From Flavobacteriales bacterium (GTDB lineage Bacteria; Bacteroidota; Bacteroidia; Flavobacteriales_E; Vicingaceae), in assembly GCA_905339165.1 (NCBI GenBank), contig CAJPFH010000035.1, forward strand, positions 17,878 through 81,877: a DNA stretch of 64,000 nucleotides, read 5' to 3'. Both the position numbers and the translations under genes were made by a program. Within the stretch, counting starts at the first letter, position 1; every line of letters begins with the position of its first letter. The notes beneath the pieces are model-generated. The model was not told where the DNA came from, did no database searches, and saw only the letters and a list, made by a program, of their open reading frames with translations. This document shows, piece after piece, positions 1 through 8,685 of the stretch.

Positions 1-1
1 T

Positions 2-1279
2 GAAAATGCATTTTTAATTAACCAGTATTTTCATGCTACCGAAAAAGAAGCCGTAAGAAATGTGATTCTAAGCGAACGGACTCGACTAGATGGACGTAAA
101 CTCAATGAAATTCGCCCTATTTGGTCTGAAGTAGATTATTTACCTGGCGCACATGGTTCAGCCATTTTTACTCGTGGTGAAACTCAATCACTTACCACAG
201 TAACTCTCGGAACAAAAAGGGACGAACAATCTATTGACGGTGCCGTTGTAGAAGGCTCCGAGAAATTTATTTTACATTATAATTTCCCTTCTTTTTCTAC
301 CGGAGAAGCTAGACCCAACAGAGGTCCTGGAAGAAGAGAAATTGGTCATGGTAATCTAGCTCTCAGAGCCTTAAAACCAGTTGTGCCTTTTGGAGTTTTA
401 AACCCTTATACAGTACGCATTGTTTCCGATATCTTAGAATCGAATGGTTCTTCCTCTATGGCCACTGTTTGTGCCGGAACCCTTGCTCTAATGGATGCCG
501 GAGTACAAATATCGGCCCCTGTTTCGGGTATTGCCATGGGCTTAATTACGGATGAAAACTCAGGTAAATATGCCGTTCTCTCCGACATTTTAGGAGATGA
601 GGACCATTTAGGCGATATGGATTTTAAAGTTACCGGCACAGAAAAAGGAATTACGGCTTGCCAAATGGATATTAAAGTAAAAGGCCTTTCTTCTGAAATT
701 ATGAGCGAAGCATTAAAACAAGCCAAAGAAGGAAGATTACATATACTGAACGAGATTTGCAAAACCATGAAAACACCCAACAGTGATTACAAACCACATG
801 TGCCACGAATTATTCAGTTAACCATTCCAAAAGATATGATTGGTGCTGTAATTGGTCCAGGCGGAAAAGTAATTCAAGGAATTCAAGAAGAAACGCAAAC
901 TACTATTGTAATAGAAGAAGTAAATGGTATGGGTGTAATAGACATTGTTTCTGCCAACAAAGAAAACAGCGATGCTGCATTAGCCAGAATTAAAGGTATT
1001 GTAGCTGTGCCCGAAGTAGGTGAAGTTTATAGAGGTAAAGTTAAAAACATTGCGGCTTTTGGTGCATTCGTAGAAATTCTGCCAGGAAAAGACGGGCTTC
1101 TTCATATTTCCGAAATAGAATGGAGAAGATTAGATAAAGTAGAAGAAGTGCTGAAAGAAGGAGATGTAATTGATGTTAAATTAATTGGTGTTGATCCAAA
1201 AACGGGAAAGTTTAAACTCTCGAGAAAAGTTTTATTAGAAAAACCAAGCAACCATAACGATTCGGTTGCAAGCAATTAA
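2..1279 (+). CDS. pnp: Polyribonucleotide nucleotidyltransferase, C-terminal part (truncated by window edge)
   Basis: PNPase degrades RNA 3'-to-5' using phosphate, as a trimer and often with the degradosome. The frame is open from base 2, so the start and the first RNase PH domain lie outside the window; 425 residues remain. The second RNase PH domain opens with the family signature RTRLDGR...RPIW, then [12 protein letters not shown]. It is followed by a KH domain with the GPGG loop ([12 protein letters not shown]) and a C-terminal S1 domain ([28 protein letters not shown]). Domain order and the short polar tail are normal for the family. The stop codon is inside the A-tract of a bidirectional terminator shared with the convergent gene. 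Confidence 0.97.
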   Translation, partial: ENAFLINQYFHATEKEAVRNVILSERTRLDGRKLNEIRPIWSEVDYLPGAHGSAIFTRGETQSLTTVTLGTKRDEQSIDGAVVEGSEKFILHYNFPSFSTGEARPNRGPGRREIGHGNLALRALKPVVPFGVLNPYTVRIVSDILESNGSSSMATVCAGTLALMDAGVQISAPVSGIAMGLITDENSGKYAVLSDILGDEDHLGDMDFKVTGTEKGITACQMDIKVKGLSSEIMSEALKQAKEGRLHILNEICKTMKTPNSDYKPHVPRIIQLTIPKDMIGAVIGPGGKVIQGIQEETQTTIVIEEVNGMGVIDIVSANKENSDAALARIKGIVAVPEVGEVYRGKVKNIAAFGAFVEILPGKDGLLHISEIEWRRLDKVEEVLKEGDVIDVKLIGVDPKTGKFKLSRKVLLEKPSNHNDSVASN

Positions 1280-1310
1280 AAAAAGGGTACCTAATGGGTT
1301 CCCTTTTTTT
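1278..1310. terminator. Bidirectional terminator between pnp and the convergent propeller gene
   Basis: A-tract of seven, GGG-T-ACC arm, loop TAATG, GGT-T-CCC arm and T-tract of seven. It has one internal mismatch. The A and T tracts let it work in both directions; it overlaps the pnp stop and the last stop codon base of the convergent gene. Confidence 0.75.
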
Positions 1311-4026
1311 ATTCTACATTCATTGCTCTTACTGTTTTTCCGGAAACAGTAATAATGTTTAAAATACCATCATTATTCATATCTCCTGCAATGTAGGTTT
1401 CTTTTATCGATATCGGAAATCCTTGTAAAAGTTCACCTTTTGAATGATACATATATAATTCTTCGGTTGCTTCGTATAAAACACCAATGATATTATTTTT
1501 GTTAAAATAAAATACATCCACCTTACCGGGAGCCTGTCCCGGAAAAATTTGTCTTATCATTTCCTCGTTTTTTTCCGACACCACTTTCAACTCTCCCTGT
1601 TTAAAAAAAATAAGTTCATTTATCTTATCCTTGTTTAAATCTCTGTATGCAAAAGAAGCTTCTGTCGAACCCGAAAACAACTGAAACGTATCTAATCTAT
1701 CAGTAAAGCTGAGGGAAAAAAAGAGTCCGCTTGAATCAAGTGCAACAATTCTGGAGTTTTCGAATGAAATAGAAGGTTCTACTTTAAAAAAAAGCAAACC
1801 ACTTTTCGCAATTTTATTTTTAAAAGAAAGCCTCAGTTGCCCTTTTCTATCGAGTGCATATACTTTTCCGTTGTTTTCGGCAACCACCACATAGTCTTTT
1901 CCTTGGGTAGCAAAATGAAAAACAGGAAACAAAACAATATTTTCTGTTACTGGCGATTGCCAACCATCAACGGGTTTTCCTGCCATATCGTAATTATATA
2001 TTTTATTATCGTTACAGGCTATTATAAAACGATAGGTTTTATTTTTTTCGTAATCAAGGGCGGCTACTGAACTTGTTGCCAGTGCAGGAAGTTTAATCGG
2101 AAATCCATTATAAAAATTGCCTTTTCTATCAATAATATATACTGAAGTATTCGTATTCAAGAGCATTTGTAATTTACCGTTATTGAGCATATCCACTTCG
2201 GTAATATTTCCTTTTATTGGACCGTCTAACTGTTTTTTCCAAAAAATTTTTCCGGTATTGCTAATTAAATACAAATGATTTTGTTCGTCTTGTACCACAA
2301 TATCTTTAGCATTGGTCGTATGATTACTGAAAAAATAAGGCCCATAAGTAAGCTCTGCATCTATCTCTACATTCCACAATCCGCTTTTCTTTTCTTTATT
2401 AGTAGGATTATATTTTACATAGATGCTGTTGTAGTATAAATTCTTTTTGGTATAAGAAATTTGCCAAGAAAAGGCTTGAAATTTTTTAATCGTTTCGGCA
2501 TTTTCTAGAAACCGATTTTTAAGTTCATCATTTAATATATTGATTATTGAAGGAAAGCTGTGTGGCACGGCACAGTAAAAAAACAGGTTTGATTCAGAAG
2601 CAATATTTTCGGCAAATTGCCTATAATCGGTATTTGTGTTTAGTGTACGCGATGAATGATATGCATGAATAATACTTTTTACAACTTCTATCGTATTAGC
2701 CATTACCACATATTCTGAAACAAAGGCAAAATAGGGTTTAGATATAGAAGCATAGGGTTTGCCTAGTAAATAATAAAAGGGGCTATCTATGGGTAATCGC
2801 TGAATTTCATATTCCAGATATTGTTCCGTGTACCATCCTTCGGCTGAAGATGCCAGATGCCGCAGGCGCTTCACAGCATCACGTTCTTCGGTTGTACGAA
2901 AAAGTATGAAAACATTGCCTGCGGCAGAGTCTGGCTTTTGATTAAGAGCTCCTATCACTATTTCCTTATTAATCCAACCCAACAATTCTTCTTCAACATC
3001 ACATTCAAACATTTTATTCCACTCTTCTATTTTAGAATTAAAAAAAACGGACTTGTATTTTCTATGTTTAAATTTTTGCAAGTTGGTTTTCCATGTAATA
3101 AAATTGCTAAAAGACATGTGCCAAAACCACGCTGTATTTTCTGGCATAACAGAAATAGCCTCAATTTCTGAGGGTTTTTGGCTAGAAAATAAACTAAGAA
3201 AGTGCTTGGCGGAATCGGAAGAATGAGCAAAACCATTTAAAAGAAGTGTATTCGGTTTTATGGAGGCATCAATATTTACCCATCCCATAAAATCAGAAAG
3301 TTCCAATACATATTCTCGTTTTTCTTCATTTAAATAGTGTCCGAGTGTTTTTATAAAATCATCTACCTTAATAAACACAGAGGCATCGGCACTATTCCCG
3401 GAAGTTTCTATAATGGTTTGCAGTTCTGTATTTTGGGTAATTATTTTGCCCGATTTAAACTGCCTTATGCTTTCTTCTACTAATGATATAGAAGCAGAGG
3501 CTATTCCTACATTTTCGATTATTGTAAAATAACTCTTCTCTTTATTTTTCCGTTTTATTTCAAAAATCTCAAACCCTTCAAACATTTTATTTTGCTTGGT
3601 AATGCTTATTTTTTCTATTTCCGACATAACCCTACTTCCCGAAACATTTTTGTTGAAAGGAAGTATTAAAAGAATTTGCCATTTGTTTTGAGAGGTAGTG
3701 TGAATAGATGCAACAACATCGTTGTGTTTTATGGTTTCTGAAAAAAAAGAACTAGTAACAAGTAGCGAATCTATCCATTCGCCTTCAGTATTTAACTCAT
3801 CAAAAAAAGGAGTATTCTTTAATTCTTGCCAAATAACATTATTTGTACTTAGTTTAGAAAAAAAATGGTGGAAAGAGTGGGTTTTAACCACCATAAGAGT
3901 ATTCTCCGGAATTAACCTCCAATAATCTACCCCATTGTATTTTCTTTGTTTGTAATACACATAACCTATAATAGATAGTGACACTATGGTTAAAACAAGA
4001 ACAAAGACTATAATTTTTCTTATCAT
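1309..4026 (-). CDS. Membrane-anchored protein with C-terminal beta-propeller-like repeats, unknown function
   Basis: I do not recognise a named family. The 905-residue product has a single N-terminal membrane segment (about residues 4-24) followed by a short charged stretch, so it is probably anchored in the inner membrane with the bulk in the periplasm. Residues of about 30-520 form a long mixed region (YWRLIPENTLMVVKTHS near its start) resembling DUF3352-like proteins. From about 560 onward there are PQQ/FG-GAP-like blade repeats (VVQDEQNHLYLISNTGKIFW, IIDRKGNFYNGFPI, VYALDRKGQLRLSF, and a closing GDMNNDGILNIITVSG calcium-loop-like motif). A TACTTTTG -7 box lies 15 bases upstream of the start, so it is probably transcribed alone. 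Confidence 0.75.
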   Translation of the reverse strand: MIRKIIVFVLVLTIVSLSIIGYVYYKQRKYNGVDYWRLIPENTLMVVKTHSFHHFFSKLSTNNVIWQELKNTPFFDELNTEGEWIDSLLVTSSFFSETIKHNDVVASIHTTSQNKWQILLILPFNKNVSGSRVMSEIEKISITKQNKMFEGFEIFEIKRKNKEKSYFTIIENVGIASASISLVEESIRQFKSGKIITQNTELQTIIETSGNSADASVFIKVDDFIKTLGHYLNEEKREYVLELSDFMGWVNIDASIKPNTLLLNGFAHSSDSAKHFLSLFSSQKPSEIEAISVMPENTAWFWHMSFSNFITWKTNLQKFKHRKYKSVFFNSKIEEWNKMFECDVEEELLGWINKEIVIGALNQKPDSAAGNVFILFRTTEERDAVKRLRHLASSAEGWYTEQYLEYEIQRLPIDSPFYYLLGKPYASISKPYFAFVSEYVVMANTIEVVKSIIHAYHSSRTLNTNTDYRQFAENIASESNLFFYCAVPHSFPSIINILNDELKNRFLENAETIKKFQAFSWQISYTKKNLYYNSIYVKYNPTNKEKKSGLWNVEIDAELTYGPYFFSNHTTNAKDIVVQDEQNHLYLISNTGKIFWKKQLDGPIKGNITEVDMLNNGKLQMLLNTNTSVYIIDRKGNFYNGFPIKLPALATSSVAALDYEKNKTYRFIIACNDNKIYNYDMAGKPVDGWQSPVTENIVLFPVFHFATQGKDYVVVAENNGKVYALDRKGQLRLSFKNKIAKSGLLFFKVEPSISFENSRIVALDSSGLFFSLSFTDRLDTFQLFSGSTEASFAYRDLNKDKINELIFFKQGELKVVSEKNEEMIRQIFPGQAPGKVDVFYFNKNNIIGVLYEATEELYMYHSKGELLQGFPISIKETYIAGDMNNDGILNIITVSGKTVRAMNVE

Positions 4027-4040
4027 AGATTTACTAGAAC

Positions 4041-4048
4041 CAAAAGTA
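4041..4048 (-). promoter_or_regulatory. Bacteroidota -7 box for the propeller gene
   Basis: On the minus strand this reads TACTTTTG, a full match to TAnnTTTG, ending 15 bases before the start at 4026. I see no clear TTTG -33 element. Confidence 0.5.
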
Positions 4049-4142
4049 ATTTTATAATACCATTAGTGTGGTTGTTCAAGATTGAAACAATTAACACAGA
4101 GAAGTTAATTGACACATTATTTTCCTCCAGGAGGCTTGATAA

Positions 4143-4197
4143 CTCTCTAAAAAAATAAATCCTGCCCTTTTACGGCAGGATTTATTTTTTTAGAGAG
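4143..4197. terminator. Long perfect hairpin terminator downstream of the lipoprotein gene
   Basis: Perfect 24-bp inverted repeat (4143-4166 and 4174-4197) around a 7-base loop. The GGCAGG/CCTGCC core is flanked by A and T tracts. It lies 10 bases beyond the stop of the leftward lipoprotein gene, which is right for an intrinsic terminator. The stem is longer than usual. Confidence 0.85.
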
Positions 4198-4207
4198 AGA
4201 AATTGTT

Positions 4208-4978
4208 TTATTGTTCGAAAGTGGCAGTACGATTAAACTCTGAGTTAACTGTATTGGTAGATACTGTAGGAGTACCGGCAAAAGAAGTTGTCGTTGTACT
4301 TTTCTCTGTACTCTTTCCGGAAGTAGATACTTCCATTAATTTATTTTTTAAAGTACTTAAAATCCATGTTTCGGTGTTCTCTCCAGCCAAATACACATTG
4401 TCTTTCTCTTCTGTGCTTGTAACAGTTCCCATAAGTGGAATTGTTGCAGTTGTATTATTTTTTTCTTTTTCGGCTAAGGTATTTAGTAATAACCGCTCTT
4501 TGTTTTTAAAGTCTTTTTCTACTCCTGTAAGGAATGTCCATGTTCCGGAAGAACTGCCATCACTGGTTAATTGCACATCGGTGCTAAAGCCTGCATTTAC
4601 AGCAGTGCCATTGCCACTAAAGTTTCGGGTATTGGAAAATGTACCATCTTTTTCAAATTTTAGAACTAATGTGCCCGTTCCTGTTACATTAATGGTTGTA
4701 ACATCTCCATTTTCATTAGTCTCCGTCATTGAAACGGTAAACTTATCTCCTTCTAACTTAATGGTTCCGCTCGAAGAAGAAGTGGTGGTATTTCCCGCAG
4801 AGGTAGAGGTGGTTGTTTCACTGTTTTTTTCTTCAAACTTAGTGGCTTTCCACTCACCCGTAACTCTCGCTTTACGCGAACGAAGACTTAAAAAGGAATC
4901 ACCATCGCCTTTTTTACACGATGTACTTACAGCCGACAACACAAGCAGTGTGGCTATTGATAAAATTATTTTTTTCAT
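4208..4978 (-). CDS. Ser/Thr-rich lipoprotein, possible lipocalin-like fold
   Basis: 256 residues. A lipoprotein signal peptide ends in the lipobox STSC with Cys21, then acidic and glycine residues, which suggests outer-membrane anchoring. The mature part begins with VTGEWKATKFE, the pattern seen at the start of lipocalin-like and DUF5004-type Bacteroidota lipoproteins. It then continues with beta-strand-rich, Ser/Thr-rich sequence (TTTSTSAGNTTTSSSSGT). The long rightward open frame across the same DNA is a by-product of this composition. It has its own -7 box and terminator, so it is monocistronic. Function unknown. Confidence 0.75.
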   Translation of the reverse strand: MKKIILSIATLLVLSAVSTSCKKGDGDSFLSLRSRKARVTGEWKATKFEEKNSETTTSTSAGNTTTSSSSGTIKLEGDKFTVSMTETNENGDVTTINVTGTGTLVLKFEKDGTFSNTRNFSGNGTAVNAGFSTDVQLTSDGSSSGTWTFLTGVEKDFKNKERLLLNTLAEKEKNNTTATIPLMGTVTSTEEKDNVYLAGENTETWILSTLKNKLMEVSTSGKSTEKSTTTTSFAGTPTVSTNTVNSEFNRTATFEQ

Positions 4979-4997
4979 AGTTGTAAATTTATTTATA

Positions 4998-5005
4998 CAA
5001 AAGTA
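4998..5005 (-). promoter_or_regulatory. -7 box for the lipoprotein gene
   Basis: Minus strand TACTTTTG matches TAnnTTTG, 20 bases upstream of the ATG at 4978, giving a predicted leader of about 14 bases. Confidence 0.5.
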
Positions 5006-5014
5006 ATAAGATTC

Positions 5015-5416
5015 CTAATAACAATGTTTATTCTGTTGCTGTGCATTTTCTGTGCTTACCCACATTACGGTACTAATGGAATCGCACATTTCTACCTTTA
5101 CAAATATTTCTTTTTCTTCTTTTCCTTTGATATAGTACACCGGACAAGGTTTTCGTTTGGTATCGCTTTTTGAAAAAAATACAGAACCTTTTTTTGAAAT
5201 AAGGCTTTTCACTTCAGTTTCGTTTACATTAAGTGCCTCCATGCTGCATAGGGCTTTATCAGTAAAACGAATTTCGGATGAGGCTATTTGCTCTAGTATT
5301 CTACCTTGTGGTAGCCAACTAGGGCGTTCTCTTTTGTGCAGCAGCATAAAATAGACTATTATAACACCTATAACAACACCCAAAAGGTATAATCGTAATC
5401 TGCGAAAGAAAGTCAT
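5015..5416 (-). CDS. Small single-pass membrane protein, DUF4258-like
   Basis: 133 residues. A basic N-terminus (FFRRLRLY) precedes one hydrophobic segment (about residues 9-26), then a soluble domain beginning at HKRERPSW. The soluble part has the layout of DUF4258 proteins, with a late Cys in VEMCDSISTV and a C-terminal HC pair. The start is one base after the stop of ald, so it is the last gene of the porX-tsaE-ald unit. The role is unknown; the family name is my recollection from the sequence pattern, not a search. Confidence 0.7.
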   Translation of the reverse strand: MTFFRRLRLYLLGVVIGVIIVYFMLLHKRERPSWLPQGRILEQIASSEIRFTDKALCSMEALNVNETEVKSLISKKGSVFFSKSDTKRKPCPVYYIKGKEEKEIFVKVEMCDSISTVMWVSTENAQQQNKHCY

Positions 5417-5417
5417 T

Positions 5418-6635
5418 CTATTTATAGGCTGCTATTAGTAAATCAATATCTTTATAAGGCAGGTTAAAGGTTTCTCCCAGGTATTTATTGGATAAAATTC
5501 CTTTAAATAAGTAGATGCCTTGCCTAATTCCAAAATCTTTTTTTAGGCACTCTTCTACTCCTCCGTCATCGGCAATATCTAACAACATAGGTGAAAAAAC
5601 GTGGCTGAGTGCAGAAGAAGCTGTTTTAGCCACACGAGAAGCAATATTGGGTACCCCATAATGAATAACTCCGTACTTTTTAAAGGTGGGTTTCTCGTGC
5701 GAGGTTACTTCCGAAGTTTCAAAACAGCCACCTTGATCTATACTCACATCAACTACAATGGCACCGTTTTTCATATCTTTTACCATATCTTCTGTAACAA
5801 TACAAGGTGTTCTGCCTTGTGGTGCCCGAATGGCTCCTATGGCAACATCGGCTGTTTGCAGAGCCTTTTTAAGTACATGTGGGGAAACCACAGAGGTGTA
5901 AACACGTTGGTTTACCACATTTTGAAGCCTGCGTAATTTATAAATATTATTATCGAATACTTTTACGGAAGCTCCTAAACCAATAGCGGCCCGGGTGGCA
6001 TATTCTCCTACTGTTCCTGCCCCTAATATTACCACTTCAATAGGGGGAACTCCTGAAATTCCGCCCAACATTAATCCTTGCCCGGAGTTGACATTGCTTA
6101 AATATTCGGCTGCTATTAAAATAGAGGTGGTTCCGGCAATTTCGCTCATGCTTCGTATTACCGGAAAAGTTTTTTCTTCGTCCATAATATAATCGAAAGC
6201 GATGGCTGTGATTTTTTTCTCAATCAGTTTTTTTAAGAAGTTTTTAGGCTGTATAGGGAGTTGCAGAGCCGAAATGAGTGTTTGCCCCATTTGCATCATT
6301 TCTATTTCTGTGTGTGAGGGAGGTTCTACTTTTAGTATAATATTAGCTTTATACACGTCTTCGGGCGAATAGGTTATTCTAGCTCCTGCTTCGCTATAGT
6401 CGTGGTCTTCGAAGTTGGCTCCCTTGCCGGCTTGCGTTTCTATCACTACTTCGTGGCCTCTGTTTACCAATAGGGCTACGGCAGAAGGGGTGAGGGCTAC
6501 TCTCTTTTCCTGAAATGAGGTTTCTTTGGGAATTCCGATATACAAATCGCTTTTTTTACGAGCTACTTCCAGCATTTCGGGCTGTGGCATAAAACTTTTA
6601 GCCAAAGATTTAAGGACATCATCATTGGGGGTCAT
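5418..6635 (-). CDS. ald: Alanine dehydrogenase
   Basis: NAD-dependent alanine dehydrogenase (L-alanine to pyruvate plus ammonia). 405 residues, about 30 longer at the N-terminus than classic Ald, as is usual in Bacteroidota. The AlaDh/PNT N-terminal domain starts at IGIPKETSFQEKRVALTPS, with the conserved Lys and Arg substrate contacts. The Rossmann domain carries VVILGAGTVGEYATRAAIGLGA, followed by the acidic FDNN at the end of the second strand. The conserved SIDQGG and YGVPNIAS segments are present. Its start overlaps the tsaE stop by four bases (ATGA), so the two are translationally coupled. Confidence 0.95.
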   Translation of the reverse strand: MTPNDDVLKSLAKSFMPQPEMLEVARKKSDLYIGIPKETSFQEKRVALTPSAVALLVNRGHEVVIETQAGKGANFEDHDYSEAGARITYSPEDVYKANIILKVEPPSHTEIEMMQMGQTLISALQLPIQPKNFLKKLIEKKITAIAFDYIMDEEKTFPVIRSMSEIAGTTSILIAAEYLSNVNSGQGLMLGGISGVPPIEVVILGAGTVGEYATRAAIGLGASVKVFDNNIYKLRRLQNVVNQRVYTSVVSPHVLKKALQTADVAIGAIRAPQGRTPCIVTEDMVKDMKNGAIVVDVSIDQGGCFETSEVTSHEKPTFKKYGVIHYGVPNIASRVAKTASSALSHVFSPMLLDIADDGGVEECLKKDFGIRQGIYLFKGILSNKYLGETFNLPYKDIDLLIAAYK

Positions 6636-7048
6636 ACATTCTCAGTTTTAATAATTCTATTTTCGTTTTCAGATTCAATCATCACCCTTACGTAATTTGT
6701 GGGCAAAAGGTTATTTATTTTCTCTGGCCATTCTATAAAGCAATATGAGTTACTAAATAAATATTCTTCTATTCCCATATCAAGTGCTTCGACTTCGTTT
6801 ACTATTCTGTAAAAATCGAAATGATACAGTGTTTTTTCATCTTTTGTTCGGTATTCATTTACTAAAGAAAAAGTGGGGCTTGAGGCTTCATCTATACTTT
6901 GCAAAGCAATGCATATATTTTTAATGAGGGTGGTTTTTCCGGCCCCCATTTCGCCCTGAAAAATAAATATCTTTTGCTGGTTGTATTGTTTCAGAATTTC
7001 TTGTGCAATGGGCAACAGTTCCGACTCTTGTTTACAAACAAACTCCAT
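6632..7048 (-). CDS. tsaE: tRNA threonylcarbamoyladenosine biosynthesis ATPase
   Basis: TsaE works with TsaB and TsaD to make the t6A37 modification of ANN-decoding tRNAs. 138 residues, the usual size. The Walker A motif is GEMGAGKTT (about residues 32-40). The conserved SSPTFSLVNEY and YHFDFYRI motifs follow, and FIEWPEKI is the C-terminal family signature. It sits 4 bases after porX and overlaps ald, an arrangement common in Bacteroidota. Confidence 0.95.
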   Translation of the reverse strand: MEFVCKQESELLPIAQEILKQYNQQKIFIFQGEMGAGKTTLIKNICIALQSIDEASSPTFSLVNEYRTKDEKTLYHFDFYRIVNEVEALDMGIEEYLFSNSYCFIEWPEKINNLLPTNYVRVMIESENENRIIKTENV

Positions 7049-7052
7049 TGGT

Positions 7053-8603
7053 TTACTTTGGTTGAAGATGCACTATAGGAATAATTATTTCTTCTAATGA
7101 AATACCTCCATGTTGAAATGTATCGGCATAATATTTTACGTAATGGTTATAATTATTGGGGTATGCAAAAAAACTATATTCGCGGGCAAAAACGTATGCC
7201 TGACTAACATTAACTTTTGGCAAAAAAGCCTCGGCCGGGTTTTTTATTTCGAATACATCTTTGGCAGAGTAACTTAAATTTTTTCCTTGTTTGTATCGCA
7301 AATTAGAATTTACCGTTTTGTCGCCCACAATTTTAACGGGGTCTTTTACTCTTACCGAGCCATGGTCGGTGGTAATAATTACTCGGCCTTTGCGGGCTGC
7401 AATATTTTTTAATGCTTCAAAAAGAGGGGATCGTTCAAACCAGTTGAGAGTTAAAGAACGATAGGCCGGCTCGTCTTCTGCCAATTCGCGAACAATATCG
7501 GTATCGGTAAGAGCATGAGAAAGCATATCAATAAAATTGTATACGATTACATTCAAAGGTCGCTGCATCATATTGGGGATATCGTTTATTAACTTACGCC
7601 CATACGATTGGTTTAACACCTTATTGTACGAGGGTTTTATATCTTTACCTAGTCGTTTTAGCTGAGATTCTAGTAACTCGGGCTCGTACATATTTTTTCT
7701 GCCTTCGTCTTCGTCATTCAACCACAAATCGGGGTATTTTTTTTCAATTTCAGAAGGCAACAAACCGGCAAAAAAGGAATTGCGAGCATATTGTGTAGTA
7801 GTGGGCAATATACTGTAGTATGCTTCTTCCGTGCCAATCCAAAAATGTTCGCAAATGAGTGGCTTAATGGCATGCCACTGGTCTAAACGCAAGTTATCGA
7901 TAACTACCAAAAAAAGGGGGGAGTCGTTGCTTATTCTAGGAGCAATTTTTTTTCGAAAAACCGTATGCGACATAATAGGGGCATTTTCTGCATCTTTGAG
8001 CCATTGGATATAGTTTTTCTCTAAAAAACTACAGAATACATGATTGGCCTCGTTTTTCTGCATTTTTAGAATCTCTTCCATACCACGGTCTTTTAGCTTT
8101 TCTAGCTCAAGTTCCCAGTATAGTAATTTGTTATAAACATCTACCCACTCGTTAAAATCTAAACGATTGCTTATACTCATTCCTATATTGCGAAATTCCT
8201 GTTGGTAATTCATGGTTGTTTTTTCCGAAACCAATCTTCCCGAATCTAAATTCTTCTTAATAGAAAGAAGTATTTGCTTAGGATTTACGGGCTTAATAAG
8301 ATAATCGGAAATTTTTGAGCCTATGGCACCTTCCATAATCGATTCTTCTTCGCTTTTTGTAATCATAACCACCGGTACGGAGGGCGATTTTTCTTTAATC
8401 TGTTGCAAGGTTTCTAAGCCACTTAGCCCGGGCATATTTTCATCTAAGAAAACGATATCAAATTTTTGTTCGCCAATTTTTTCAATGGCTTCGTTTCCAC
8501 TAAGCACAGCAGTAACATCATATCCTTTTTCTTCTAAAAAAATAATATGTGGTTTTAGCAAATCGATTTCATCATCGGCCCAAAGAATCTTTATTTTATT
8601 CAT
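7053..8603 (-). CDS. porX: PorX, response regulator with PglZ/alkaline-phosphatase-fold output domain (T9SS regulator)
   Basis: PorX regulates expression and function of the type IX secretion system with the kinase PorY. 516 residues. The receiver domain (1-125) has the acidic pair DD10-11, phospho-acceptor Asp54 in VFLDENMPG and a conserved Lys in LIKPVNP. An alpha-helical linker of about 80 residues follows. The C-terminal PglZ-type phosphatase domain (about 200-510) shows FLVVIDNLRLDQW, the metal-binding TTDHGS and a late His-rich region (FQHGGISLEEII). Unlike ordinary regulators it has no DNA-binding domain; published PorX work describes a zinc-dependent phosphodiesterase-type output. Its presence fits the many T9SS cargo genes here. 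Confidence 0.93.
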   Translation of the reverse strand: MNKIKILWADDEIDLLKPHIIFLEEKGYDVTAVLSGNEAIEKIGEQKFDIVFLDENMPGLSGLETLQQIKEKSPSVPVVMITKSEEESIMEGAIGSKISDYLIKPVNPKQILLSIKKNLDSGRLVSEKTTMNYQQEFRNIGMSISNRLDFNEWVDVYNKLLYWELELEKLKDRGMEEILKMQKNEANHVFCSFLEKNYIQWLKDAENAPIMSHTVFRKKIAPRISNDSPLFLVVIDNLRLDQWHAIKPLICEHFWIGTEEAYYSILPTTTQYARNSFFAGLLPSEIEKKYPDLWLNDEDEGRKNMYEPELLESQLKRLGKDIKPSYNKVLNQSYGRKLINDIPNMMQRPLNVIVYNFIDMLSHALTDTDIVRELAEDEPAYRSLTLNWFERSPLFEALKNIAARKGRVIITTDHGSVRVKDPVKIVGDKTVNSNLRYKQGKNLSYSAKDVFEIKNPAEAFLPKVNVSQAYVFAREYSFFAYPNNYNHYVKYYADTFQHGGISLEEIIIPIVHLQPK

Positions 8604-8642
8604 AAAATTGAGTATTTCGAGTGTGGTGTACTTTGCTTATTG

Positions 8643-8650
8643 TAATTTTG
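8643..8650 (+). promoter_or_regulatory. -7 box upstream of the HD phosphohydrolase gene
   Basis: TAATTTTG matches TAnnTTTG and ends 35 bases before the GTG start at 8686. It lies between divergent porX and this gene, and supports a start well downstream of the porX coding region. Confidence 0.4.
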
Positions 8651-8685
8651 GCCAAGTTCGGAACAATAAAATTATAATTCGTAAG

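Noticed and set aside
4203..5006. A 267-codon rightward open frame
   Set aside because: It is antisense to the Ser/Thr-rich lipoprotein, has no signal or domain, and is Val/Ser/Pro-rich as expected for the complement of such a gene. The leftward frame has a lipobox, promoter and terminator.
8323..8685. N-terminal extension of the HD phosphohydrolase frame
   Set aside because: Most of it is antisense to the porX receiver domain; the family homology and the -7 box place the start at 8686.
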